Positions 1 to 5,979 of a stretch of DNA of 6,797 nucleotides are shown here, piece after piece (the first letter of the stretch is position 1; each line of letters begins with the position of its first letter). This DNA comes from an uncultured Sphingobium sp. GTDB taxonomy: Bacteria; Pseudomonadota; Alphaproteobacteria; Sphingomonadales; Sphingomonadaceae. Both the position numbers and the translations under genes were made by a program. Under the pieces are notes generated by a model. The model searched no databases and was not told the origin of the DNA. It saw nothing but the letters and a program-made list of their open reading frames with translations. The DNA is taken from assembly GCA_946479185.1 (NCBI GenBank), contig CAMLFF010000178.1, positions 1 through 6,797 of the forward strand. The letters are read 5' to 3'.

Positions 1-1
1 A

Positions 2-610
2 TCTGGCCTGCGCGCGCGGCTGCTTGCCCGCTGCGACCTGCCGCCCACGGCCACGCTGCTGCTCGGCGCAGGGCGGCATGGGCCGGAGAAGCGCTGGCCC
101 ATGGTGATCGAGGCCGTGACGATGGCGAGCGCAAAGGCTCCCGTGGGCCTCATCATTGCGGGCGATGGACGAGACAAGGCGCGGGTGGCGCGCGCGGCGC
201 TGGAAAATCCGCATGTACACCTCGTCTCCCCCATCAATGATCGGCATGAGGTCGCGCGGCTGTTTGCGAGCTGCGATGCGCTAATTCATGGCTGCGAGGC
301 GGAGGTGTTCTGCACCGTGGGCGGTGAGGCGCGGGCGGCGGGCCTCCCGCTCATCATGCCGGACCGGGGCGGCGCGGCGGACCATGCGCGGCTGGCCGAT
401 GGCTGGCTCTACACATCCGCCAGCCCCTCCTCAGCGGCGGAGGCGATCTTGGACTTCATCGCCACCCCGCGCGACATGGTGCGGGCGCGCGCGCTGGACT
501 ATGCCAAGAGCGTGAGGACGATCGACGAGCATTTCGCCGATTTGTTCGCTTATTATGAGCAGCTTATCGCCAATCCGGTGGTGAACCGCAGCAGGCCCGT
601 GCTGGCCTGA
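2..610 (+). CDS. Glycosyltransferase, GT-B fold (GT4-like), C-terminal part, 5' truncated
   Basis: The reading frame is open from the first full codon of the window (position 2) and gives 202 residues before TGA; the N-terminal acceptor-binding half lies upstream of the window. The visible part is the nucleotide-sugar binding Rossmann half of a GT-B enzyme. It begins with LLGAGRHGPEKRWP, where a strand and loop with G-x-G-R and K-R-W is typical of GT4 donor sites. A GDGRDK turn follows, and then an E-x7-E motif (E101 and E109 of the fragment, in AEVFCTVGGEARAAG) followed by GLPLIMPDRGGAADHA, the usual donor-contacting region. Such enzymes transfer a sugar from a nucleotide-diphosphate donor, usually to a lipid or glycan acceptor at the inner membrane; donor and acceptor cannot be read from this fragment. 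ATG at 101 is internal to the domain and is not the true start. The gene is convergent with the DUF2141 gene, 55 bp away. Confidence 0.88.
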   Translation, partial: SGLRARLLARCDLPPTATLLLGAGRHGPEKRWPMVIEAVTMASAKAPVGLIIAGDGRDKARVARAALENPHVHLVSPINDRHEVARLFASCDALIHGCEAEVFCTVGGEARAAGLPLIMPDRGGAADHARLADGWLYTSASPSSAAEAILDFIATPRDMVRARALDYAKSVRTIDEHFADLFAYYEQLIANPVVNRSRPVLA

Positions 611-665
611 CACGCCGCACGACGCAGCGCGGACCTCCCCTGCCCGCGCCTTACGTCACCCGCGC

Positions 666-1193
666 TTACTTCGCCTTGACCGGACCAAAGCAGACGAGGC
701 TGCGGCGATATTGCATCGTCACATCCACCCGCGTTGGCCCCGCGCCGACAGTCGCGCGCGCATCCTTGGACTTGGGCTGGCCCCAGCACAGCTTGGGATC
801 ACCCGGAAAAGCCACGCCATCCACGGAGATGCCCAGCTTGCGGTTAGAATCGCGATCATGCAGCAGGCTGAGCGTATAAGTGCCGGGCGCAGGCGCGCGG
901 ATGCACAGCACCGCCGGACCGCTTGCCGGCACCTTCATCTCCGCACGGCGAAACGCCTTGCCCGCATTGATGAGCACATTGTCATCCGCCAGAAAATCAT
1001 CGTCATTATTGGGATATAGCTCCACCCGCAGCAGCCCCTGACGATCCTTGAGGCCATTGATGTTGACCATGAAGGCCGGGCCGCTCTCATTGGCGCGACA
1101 CCGCCCCTCCACCATGCCGAGATTGCGCGTGGAAGGGAGGGCCTGCGCCGGGGCGGAGGCTGCGGCAAGGGCGAGCAATAAACTCAGCGACAT
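666..1193 (-). CDS. Exported DUF2141 family protein
   Basis: This 175-residue protein starts at ATG 1193. A GGAG (1205-1208, read on the minus strand) sits 11 nt upstream, a slightly long spacing. Residues 1-18 form a short hydrophobic signal peptide ending AQA before L19; it has no positive charge in its n-region, which is unusual. Residues about 41-163 match the DUF2141 pattern: LLRVELYPNNDDDFL, later GTYTLSLLHDRDSNRKLG, and a final GPTRVDVTMQY strand, suggesting a small beta-sandwich. Four cysteines (32, 97, 136, 168) could make two disulfides in the periplasm. The molecular function of DUF2141 proteins is not established. Typical members are exported proteins of roughly 140-180 residues, so this one looks complete. 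The family call is confident; any role, for example with the convergent glycosyltransferase, is a guess. Confidence 0.85.
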   Translation of the reverse strand: MSLSLLLALAAASAPAQALPSTRNLGMVEGRCRANESGPAFMVNINGLKDRQGLLRVELYPNNDDDFLADDNVLINAGKAFRRAEMKVPASGPAVLCIRAPAPGTYTLSLLHDRDSNRKLGISVDGVAFPGDPKLCWGQPKSKDARATVGAGPTRVDVTMQYRRSLVCFGPVKAK

Positions 1194-1502
1194 CAGATGC
1201 TTATCTCCAAATAACGATTCCCCGGACGGACTGCAGCCAACAAGCCCCGCGATACGCCGCGCGGCAGACGCGCACGCCGGACATTAACGCCAGATGCGCG
1301 CCCCTCCCGTGCAGCGATGTGCCTGCGCTGGTGCATCAACTCCATCCGATTGATCAGGCCCCTCTTCCATCAGGCCAAATCTGCTTGTGCAGACCGGGCC
1401 AGAACGGCTCAGCCTAACGGGTTTAACGGCTCATCGCTAGGCAATGATTGTGGCGTGAAGTGGGCCATAATGATGCAGGCGTGAACAGAAGCTGGCAGCG
1501 GT

Positions 1503-1535
1503 GGAAAGGTTGGGGAAAGGTGGAGGAAAGGTCGA
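1503..1535. repeat. 11-bp-period tandem repeat, three copies of GGAAAGGT
   Basis: GGAAAGGT occurs exactly at 1503-1510, 1514-1521 and 1525-1532. The start-to-start distance is 11 bp each time, and the three-base linkers vary (TGG, GGA, CGA). The period is close to one DNA helical turn, so all copies face the same side of the helix. It lies about 70-100 bp downstream of the OLD-like gene stop. It could be a protein-binding array, a simple-sequence expansion, or a scar near the edge of the inserted segment. No associated gene suggests an origin of replication. Confidence 0.75.
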
Positions 1536-1554
1536 GGTATCACTACCCAGCCAA

Positions 1555-1575
1555 CAGGCTCTCACATCAAGCCTG
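1555..1575 (-). terminator. Weak stem-loop downstream of the OLD-like gene
   Basis: CAGGCT (1555-1560) and AGCCTG (1570-1575) are a perfect 6-bp inverted repeat with a 9-nt loop, 28 bp past the stop codon of the ATPase gene. No run of U follows on either strand, so it is not a canonical intrinsic terminator. It is offered only as the best terminator candidate in this gap. Confidence 0.22.
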
Positions 1576-1602
1576 CTAACAGCCGCATGCTGGTTGCGCG
1601 CG

Positions 1603-3567
1603 TTATAGAAATGTAGAGATACGTTCAAACGCGGCTTCAAATCGATCCAACGTGTTCCCTGCAGCTTTATTCTTTCCTTTTAAAATTTCAGGATGTTGCA
1701 GTAGATACATTGAGGGATCAAAATGACTGAAATCTTGGATCTCTGCAGGAAGCAATCGGAAGTATGCCTCCGCTTTTTTGACCAGCCGTTGGGTATTCGG
1801 GTCTGCCTCGTTGAGCAAATCAACCGTCAAGCGATGTGCTTCCCCTAAGCTGTAAGTCTTATTAATCAGCTCAACAAATACCGCAGCATCAAAGAAATCC
1901 TCAATATCCGCTTCATCTTTCTCAGCAATTTCGGTCGCAAGGATGATGCGTTCCTGAGCAAGTAGATTAGACTTATAAAGGTCATCGAGCTTGCGCTTTT
2001 GACCCCTTTCGAAATCCGTGAGTACTGCCACGTTCAACTTATTGCCATAGAATAGGCGTACAAACGGCAATATCTTGTCGATACCGCCAGAGGGACATAT
2101 AGCCCATTCTGGAGCAAGATGCTTCCGGCCTGCGGCTTTAAGGACTGCAGACGCAGCTTGAAGATAAAGAATATCGCTAGGCCCTTCGACTAAAAGGGTG
2201 TTCTTTCCGATAATAAGCGATTGAGTAACTTCAAAGCCCATCGCACCAAAAATTGGGAAATTGGTCTGCGGGTCGGTCGTCAATACGTCGGAACGGATTT
2301 TGGTGCCGATCGATTTTTTCCTATCCCGCGCGTCCCTGATTACGACATCTTCCACTGTTCGGACGCATGCAAGGTTGTCTGGTGGCACCATAAATGGCGA
2401 ATGAGTCGTCCAAATGAGCTGGTGATTGGGTGCGATCTCTTCTGCAAAGTAACGAAGTAAGTCGAGTTGAGCGGTGCCGTGAAGGGTAAGACCCGGCTCA
2501 TCGAGAAGGAGGATCACGTTTCCGTGGTTTTTCTTAATTTGGGCAAACTTCACTAAAAAAGAGAAAAACCAGATGAAGCCTGCTGATCGTTCTGAAAAAG
2601 GTACGGTTACTCCATGAAGATTATTTTCTACACGCGCTCGCGCGACCGCGCCTGTGTTAAAAGGAGCAGGGTCACCTGACTTTCCTTTAGAAAGAACGAC
2701 CTTAATTTTTAACTCGTCGTTCTGCGTCCAGTAGTCGAATATTTGATTGGTGATCTTTAGCGCTGCGGCTTCGCATTTGGCATTGAGCTCTTCAAATTGG
2801 GTTGTCGCCACAAGTTCTTCGAGCGTCGTTCCGGCATATTCAAGGAAATCGAGAAAGACCCTATCGCCACTCGACATTACAATGCCTTGCTGCTTATCAG
2901 AATCGAGCTTGGTAAGAGAAAGTTCACCGCTCATGCGATCCCAGTGCGAGAAGTACATGAACTTGGGCATCCGCGAGGAGATTATGTCGATCGCGTGAAG
3001 TAATGCCTGATGCTTACGAAATTCTCCGATGGTTTTAAACAGCTCTTCTTGAGGGCCAGTCTGCGTAGATAAAGCCGCTAACGCCTCGTGAGCTTTAGCA
3101 GTTGTATTCGCTTGGCTAAGAACTGCTCTGTCATCCGCATCGAGCTCGTGCACTGCAATCAAATGATCGAGAACCTTCGCCTCATCGATCGAGAGCGTCC
3201 ACGTACCCGACGTTTGGCCATATGTCTTAGAAACCTCGAACGTTTCCGATTGCAGCACATCTGCGCCAAGCTCGTCTTCAAGCGCTTGCACGTCTGCGGC
3301 TTCAAGTTTCCAAGTTGCTTTCATGACCTGCGCCTCGTGCTGTCCATGAATCTCAGCGTATTCAGACAAATGTTGGCGCGGGTAGTTTGTAATCTTGTTA
3401 TACTTAGTGAAACCAGCGTCAGTTGACCTCAAGCCCTCCAGCGCCTTCAAAAAAGCTGATTTTCCAGCCTCATTCTTGCCCACTAAGCACGTCGACTGCC
3501 CAATATCGACTGAATTTGAGTCAAGGATGTTCCGGTAATTCGTCGCATGTGCGGCAATCAGTTTCAT
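1603..3567 (-). CDS. OLD-like ABC-type ATPase with C-terminal TOPRIM domain (putative ATP-dependent nuclease)
   Basis: The 654-residue protein from ATG 3567 begins MKLIAAHATNYRNI, the usual N-terminal strand of OLD/RecF-like ATPases. An in-frame TTG 24 codons earlier would extend through a dyad and is unlikely. In order: Walker A GKNEAGKS (30-37); a helical, charged middle region; an ABC-signature-like SERSAG (325-330); Walker B VILLLDEP (D356, E357); and the switch histidine in TTHSP (H389). A TOPRIM-like domain follows, with LLVEGPSD (E461, D465), AVLTDFERG (D518, E520) and a conserved acidic ADIEDFF (about 553-559). The family couples an ABC ATPase dimer to metal-dependent DNA nicking or cleavage. 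Phage P2 Old (phage exclusion) and GajA of Gabija belong to it, and the length is somewhat above theirs. No UvrD-like GajB partner is adjacent. The gene's GC is well below that of its neighbours, suggesting transfer. Architecture is confident; nuclease activity and a defence role are inferred. Confidence 0.88.
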   Translation of the reverse strand: MKLIAAHATNYRNILDSNSVDIGQSTCLVGKNEAGKSAFLKALEGLRSTDAGFTKYNKITNYPRQHLSEYAEIHGQHEAQVMKATWKLEAADVQALEDELGADVLQSETFEVSKTYGQTSGTWTLSIDEAKVLDHLIAVHELDADDRAVLSQANTTAKAHEALAALSTQTGPQEELFKTIGEFRKHQALLHAIDIISSRMPKFMYFSHWDRMSGELSLTKLDSDKQQGIVMSSGDRVFLDFLEYAGTTLEELVATTQFEELNAKCEAAALKITNQIFDYWTQNDELKIKVVLSKGKSGDPAPFNTGAVARARVENNLHGVTVPFSERSAGFIWFFSFLVKFAQIKKNHGNVILLLDEPGLTLHGTAQLDLLRYFAEEIAPNHQLIWTTHSPFMVPPDNLACVRTVEDVVIRDARDRKKSIGTKIRSDVLTTDPQTNFPIFGAMGFEVTQSLIIGKNTLLVEGPSDILYLQAASAVLKAAGRKHLAPEWAICPSGGIDKILPFVRLFYGNKLNVAVLTDFERGQKRKLDDLYKSNLLAQERIILATEIAEKDEADIEDFFDAAVFVELINKTYSLGEAHRLTVDLLNEADPNTQRLVKKAEAYFRLLPAEIQDFSHFDPSMYLLQHPEILKGKNKAAGNTLDRFEAAFERISTFL

Positions 3568-3572
3568 TCGCG

Positions 3573-3578
3573 CCCCCC
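3573..3578 (-). promoter_or_regulatory. G6 ribosome binding site supporting the ATG at 3567
   Basis: On the minus strand a GGGGGG run ends 5 nt before ATG 3567. It is an imperfect but purine-rich Shine-Dalgarno match at acceptable spacing. With the family-typical N-terminus MKLIAAHATNYRNI, it favours this ATG over the TTG at 3639 and the ATG at 3621. Confidence 0.45.
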
Positions 3579-3579
3579 G

Positions 3580-3596
3580 GACTAGCACGCCTAGTC
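3580..3596. promoter_or_regulatory. 17-bp dyad (GACTAG-N5-CTAGTC) upstream of the OLD-like gene
   Basis: GACTAG at 3580-3585 and CTAGTC at 3591-3596 are perfect inverted arms around a 5-bp spacer. The element ends one base before the G-run ribosome binding site, 13-29 bp upstream of the start codon. It could be an operator for a dimeric repressor or, as RNA, a small hairpin gating the ribosome binding site. No regulator gene is adjacent. Confidence 0.45.
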
Positions 3597-3682
3597 TAAT
3601 TCGAATTGCATGACAGCACATATCAAGAACACCCGGCAAGCGATGTATTTCGCAGGTACATTGCCAGACGACGTTCCTTGCC

Positions 3683-3707
3683 CGAACTAAATTTAGCTAA
3701 GTGTTCG
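3683..3707. promoter_or_regulatory. Palindromic AT-rich site in the receptor-ATPase gap
   Basis: CTAAATTTAG (3687-3696) is a perfect 10-bp palindrome. It partly overlaps a second inverted repeat, CGAAC (3683-3687) and GTTCG (3703-3707). The site is about 120-140 bp upstream of the ATPase start and just past the receptor stop. It could be an upstream regulatory site for the ATPase gene. It lacks a U-tract for a receptor terminator, and no convincing -35/-10 pair was found in this gap. Confidence 0.25.
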
Positions 3708-3733
3708 TTGTTTGTGAGACCTCAAGCCCCCCC

Positions 3734-5785
3734 TCACCGCTCCCCAAAGCTATGCTTCACCGTCAAATACCCCGTCGCATGGCTCTCCCTGAACCTGCGC
3801 TCCTGCAGATAGGGCAGCGCGCTCGTGCGGTCTGGCGCGTAGAAATTGCGTTCGCGGTGGGTGGCGCCGTCGGTCAGGTTGCTGCCGCCGAGCGTGAGGG
3901 TCCATTGGCGGCTGGGGCGATATTCGATGAAGGCGGCGACATTGGGGGCGAGGCCGCGGTAGAAATCCACCTCGGTGCGGCGGAAGCTTTCTGATCCGGT
4001 GCTGCCGAGCAAGCTGGCGCCCCAGGCGAAGCGGCCCAGATCCTGCCGGAACTCCGCCTCATAATAGAAGAGCGCATAGCCCGAAAAGTGCCGGTCTGTG
4101 AGCGTGTAAGGGTCCCGCACATTGGTATCCACATAGGAGCCATAGAGGGTGAGCCGCCCGCCCTTCACCCCCGCACGGGTGAGCGGAACATCCAGATTGC
4201 CGACCGCGCTGAACACCGATCCATTACCAAGATTGCCGGGGGCATCAAAGCCATCGGGCGTGGGCACACGATCCTGCACGCGGGCGATGAAATCATAGCC
4301 AAGGTCCAGCTTGATGCGGCCATCGCCAAGCAGCGTGCGGTCTGCGCTGAGCAGCAGCTTCCACGCGCGCTGGGGCTCAAGCTGCGCATTGCCGCCATTC
4401 ACCCGCTCGGTGGAAAGCTCGGCGGCGCTGATGAAATCCTCAAAATTGAGCTGGTTGACGGTGCGCTCGACGCTCAACTGCGCGTGCCAGGCGCGCGCGC
4501 GCCAATCCAGCGCGGCCTTGGGCTTGAGGAAGCGCAAATCACGCCGCGCGGCGACATCCCCGCCCACGCTGAGGCGCGATGCCTCATAGGCCAGCCCCAA
4601 ATCGAGACGCAACTGGCCGTTCAGCGGGCGGCCGATATTGGCGAAGGCCTCGCCGCGATGCTCGACAACGCTCACATCATCGAGCGGCAGATCGACCCGC
4701 GTCGCCATGTTCGTGGGCGAGATGGTGGAGAGCTCGACCGCGCCATTCAGCCGGTTGATAACGCCCTCCATGCCCAGATCAGCCGACCAGCCCGCCACAT
4801 CATCCCCCGCCCAGGAGAGGCGCAACAGGCTCTCCTCGCGCCAATCGCGCTGCTGCTGCACGACCTTGCCAAGGCTGGCGCCCGTAATGGTGGCGGCGCT
4901 CCCCACATCATCCAGATTGCGATAGCGGCGATTGGCGAGGCCGAGCAGCTTGATGCCGCCGCCCCACAAGGGCCGCGTCACATCGCCGCCAAGCTCCAGC
5001 GTGCGGGTGAAATAACGCTGAAGCAGCCCCTCGTTAAAGGGCGCGGCGATGCCGGGCTGGACGCGGCTGGTCTGCGTCAAATTCTCATAGTTAAGGTTGA
5101 GGCTGGCGTTGAGATGCGCGCTTTGGTGCTTGGCTTCCTCCAGCGACCAGCCGAGCGAGGCGTTGGGCTGGGGATTGCGGAAGCGCGTGGTCTTGAGCTG
5201 CAGCTCCTCCTGCCCGCCGGTGGCCAGATCGATCAGCCGATCAAAGCCCGCATCGGAGGTTTCATGGTTCTTGACGCCGAGCGAGACATTGAAGGCGGAA
5301 GGGCCGCGCCGCAACAGGGCCGAGACCTCACCCTCCGGCAGGATGGCGCCGGTATATTCGCGCAGCAGCGACGCTTCCGCCGTGCCCGCAAGCCCGCCAG
5401 CATCGGAAAGGATGATGTTCGCAACCTGAGGCTTGCCGGTATAATCCGCGCCGAAACGCTCGCCCGAGACCAGCTCCACGCGCAGCACGCGGGCGGCGGG
5501 AATGCGGGCGAGGACGGTGCTGAGCGCCTCCGCCTTCGCGCTCGGGCGGCGGCCATTGATGACGACATTGCCCGCCGCCTGCCGGAAGCCACGCACCTCG
5601 CTATCGCCCTCCTCCAGCACGAAGCCGGGGACGCGCTGGATGATCTGATAGGCATTGGCGGGCGAGAAGGTGCTGAAGAAGGCGGCATCATAAGTGAGCC
5701 CGCGCGCTGTTTCACTCACTTGCGCGGGCGCGGCGGTGCCGATGCACAGCGCTGTCAATCCGCCGACGAATAGTCTCAGCCCCAC
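3734..5785 (-). CDS. TonB-dependent outer-membrane receptor
   Basis: From GTG 5785 the protein has 683 residues. No ATG exists near the N-terminus; the frame could also open at TTG 5836, but that gives a 20-residue arginine-rich leader. The GTG has GGGGAAG 7 nt upstream and yields a compact signal peptide (about 1-21, A-P-A before Q22). A plug domain covers about 40-127: ANAYQIIQRVPGF, VRGFRQAAGNVVINGRRPS, then ELVSGERFGADYTG and QVANIIL, the standard plug order. The rest is a beta-barrel of alternating aromatic strands with acidic extracellular loops. Such receptors import a substrate across the outer membrane using TonB-ExbBD energy; the ligand cannot be told, and no clear TonB box is seen. 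The last strand, YLTVKHSF, is followed by GER, so the usual terminal aromatic residue lies three residues inside. The gap to the GST gene is 194 bp, so it probably has its own promoter. Confidence 0.88.
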   Translation of the reverse strand: MGLRLFVGGLTALCIGTAAPAQVSETARGLTYDAAFFSTFSPANAYQIIQRVPGFVLEEGDSEVRGFRQAAGNVVINGRRPSAKAEALSTVLARIPAARVLRVELVSGERFGADYTGKPQVANIILSDAGGLAGTAEASLLREYTGAILPEGEVSALLRRGPSAFNVSLGVKNHETSDAGFDRLIDLATGGQEELQLKTTRFRNPQPNASLGWSLEEAKHQSAHLNASLNLNYENLTQTSRVQPGIAAPFNEGLLQRYFTRTLELGGDVTRPLWGGGIKLLGLANRRYRNLDDVGSAATITGASLGKVVQQQRDWREESLLRLSWAGDDVAGWSADLGMEGVINRLNGAVELSTISPTNMATRVDLPLDDVSVVEHRGEAFANIGRPLNGQLRLDLGLAYEASRLSVGGDVAARRDLRFLKPKAALDWRARAWHAQLSVERTVNQLNFEDFISAAELSTERVNGGNAQLEPQRAWKLLLSADRTLLGDGRIKLDLGYDFIARVQDRVPTPDGFDAPGNLGNGSVFSAVGNLDVPLTRAGVKGGRLTLYGSYVDTNVRDPYTLTDRHFSGYALFYYEAEFRQDLGRFAWGASLLGSTGSESFRRTEVDFYRGLAPNVAAFIEYRPSRQWTLTLGGSNLTDGATHRERNFYAPDRTSALPYLQERRFRESHATGYLTVKHSFGER

Positions 5786-5792
5786 CAGATAT

Positions 5793-5799
5793 CTTCCCC
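5793..5799 (-). promoter_or_regulatory. Shine-Dalgarno deciding the GTG start of the receptor
   Basis: GGGGAAG on the minus strand sits 7 nt upstream of the GTG at 5783-5785. The alternative TTG at 5836 has only a weak CCAGGG upstream. The better spacing and the normal-length signal peptide both support the GTG. Confidence 0.55.
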
Positions 5800-5906
5800 A
5801 CAGCCTCCCACGCCGACCCGTTGTCGAGAACGGCAACCCTGGACGGCCTCGCCAAGGTTAATGATGGTTTATCAGCGCGGAGCGGGATGTCATCGGCGAA
5901 ATGGTT

Positions 5907-5923
5907 CGTCTTGTTTCAAGACG
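5907..5923. promoter_or_regulatory. 17-bp perfect inverted repeat upstream of the receptor gene
   Basis: CGTCTTG (5907-5913) and CAAGACG (5917-5923) are perfect 7-bp arms around TTT. The element lies about 120 bp upstream of the receptor GTG and about 57 bp past the GST stop. On the minus strand it contains TTGAAA, a -35-like hexamer, so it may be an operator over the receptor promoter; no good -10 at 17 bp was found. It could instead form a hairpin ending the GST transcript, but no U-run follows. Confidence 0.45.
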
Positions 5924-5944
5924 TTAGGACTGTGTCTTTGTAAC

Positions 5945-5962
5945 AATAGTTATCGAATAGTT
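5945..5962. repeat. 7-bp direct repeat AATAGTT, 11 bp apart
   Basis: AATAGTT occurs at 5945-5951 and 5956-5962, spaced about one helical turn, beside an imperfect TTGT-A-ACAA palindrome at 5938-5946. It is in the AT-rich upstream region of the receptor gene. Paired direct half-sites like this are typical for activator binding, but the same could arise by chance in AT-rich sequence. Confidence 0.3.
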
Positions 5963-5979
5963 GCGCTAGTGCTGCATAT

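Larger units (their letters stand above)
1194..1602. other. Non-coding stretch between the DUF2141 gene and the OLD-like gene
   Basis: About 400 bp with no credible coding region. The part next to the DUF2141 gene (to about 1400) is GC-rich like the resident genes. It must hold the DUF2141 promoter, but no convincing -35/-10 pair is visible: a CGTTAT near 1212-1217 lies too close to the ribosome binding site. Short repeats are present: ATCAGGCC at 1353-1360 and 1369-1376, and AACGGCTCA at 1403-1411 and 1425-1433. Further right are a three-copy 11-bp repeat and a small stem-loop, listed separately. A 67-codon minus-strand frame (1437-1640) starts inside the ATPase gene in another frame and has no recognisable domain, so it is not called. 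The composition changes near position 1600, at the end of the ATPase gene. Confidence 0.6.
1536..3733. other. Putative acquired low-GC segment carrying the OLD-like gene
   Basis: Hand counts on six 60-base lines inside the ATPase gene give 20, 27, 21, 30, 30 and 36 G+C (about 46% overall). Lines in the flanking genes give 46 (line 361), 41 (line 4501) and 36 (line 6301). Both neighbours, the receptor and the DUF2141 gene, appear intact, so the low-GC gene lies cleanly between them. The edges are approximate: the composition shifts near 1600 on the left and near 3720-3735 on the right, directly at the receptor stop codon. No integrase, transposase, tRNA or convincing flanking repeat is visible, so the mechanism of gain is unknown. 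Homologous recombination into a variable slot is one possibility. Confidence 0.5.

Noticed and set aside
627..649. GCGCGG/CCGCGC inverted repeat between the glycosyltransferase and DUF2141 genes as a bidirectional terminator
   Set aside because: The stem is only 6 bp with an 11-nt loop, in very GC-rich sequence, and neither strand shows a U-run.
1437..1640. A 67-codon minus-strand frame overlapping the 3' end of the ATPase gene
   Set aside because: It starts inside the ATPase gene in another frame, has no recognisable domain, and part of its proline-rich sequence is just the translated tandem repeat.
3568..3639. A 24-codon N-terminal extension of the OLD-like protein from TTG 3639
   Set aside because: The start would be a rare TTG without a good ribosome binding site, the extension would run through the dyad, and the family N-terminus begins at MKLIAAHATNYRNI.
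1567..3728. TCAAGCC at 1567-1573 and 3722-3728 as flanking direct repeats of the island
   Set aside because: A 7-bp match between two stretches of about 150 bp is expected by chance about once, and there is no inverted terminal repeat or transposase to support it.
1194..3733. A Gabija, PARIS or retron partner gene next to the OLD-like gene
   Set aside because: I looked for helicase, TOPRIM-only, reverse transcriptase or methylase frames on both strands. The flanks contain only the receptor, a gene-free gap and the DUF2141 gene, so no multi-gene system can be claimed.
3714..3737. GTGAG/CTCAC inverted repeat around the receptor stop as its terminator
   Set aside because: The stem has five base pairs with a 14-nt loop containing a G7 run on the transcribed strand and no U-tract.
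4088..5773. A 561-codon open frame on the plus strand, antisense to the receptor gene
   Set aside because: It lies in the register where codon positions 2 face each other. Stops there need TTA, CTA or TCA codons in the receptor, which are rare in a high-GC gene. The translation has no domain and is low-complexity, while the receptor frame has clear signal, plug and barrel features.
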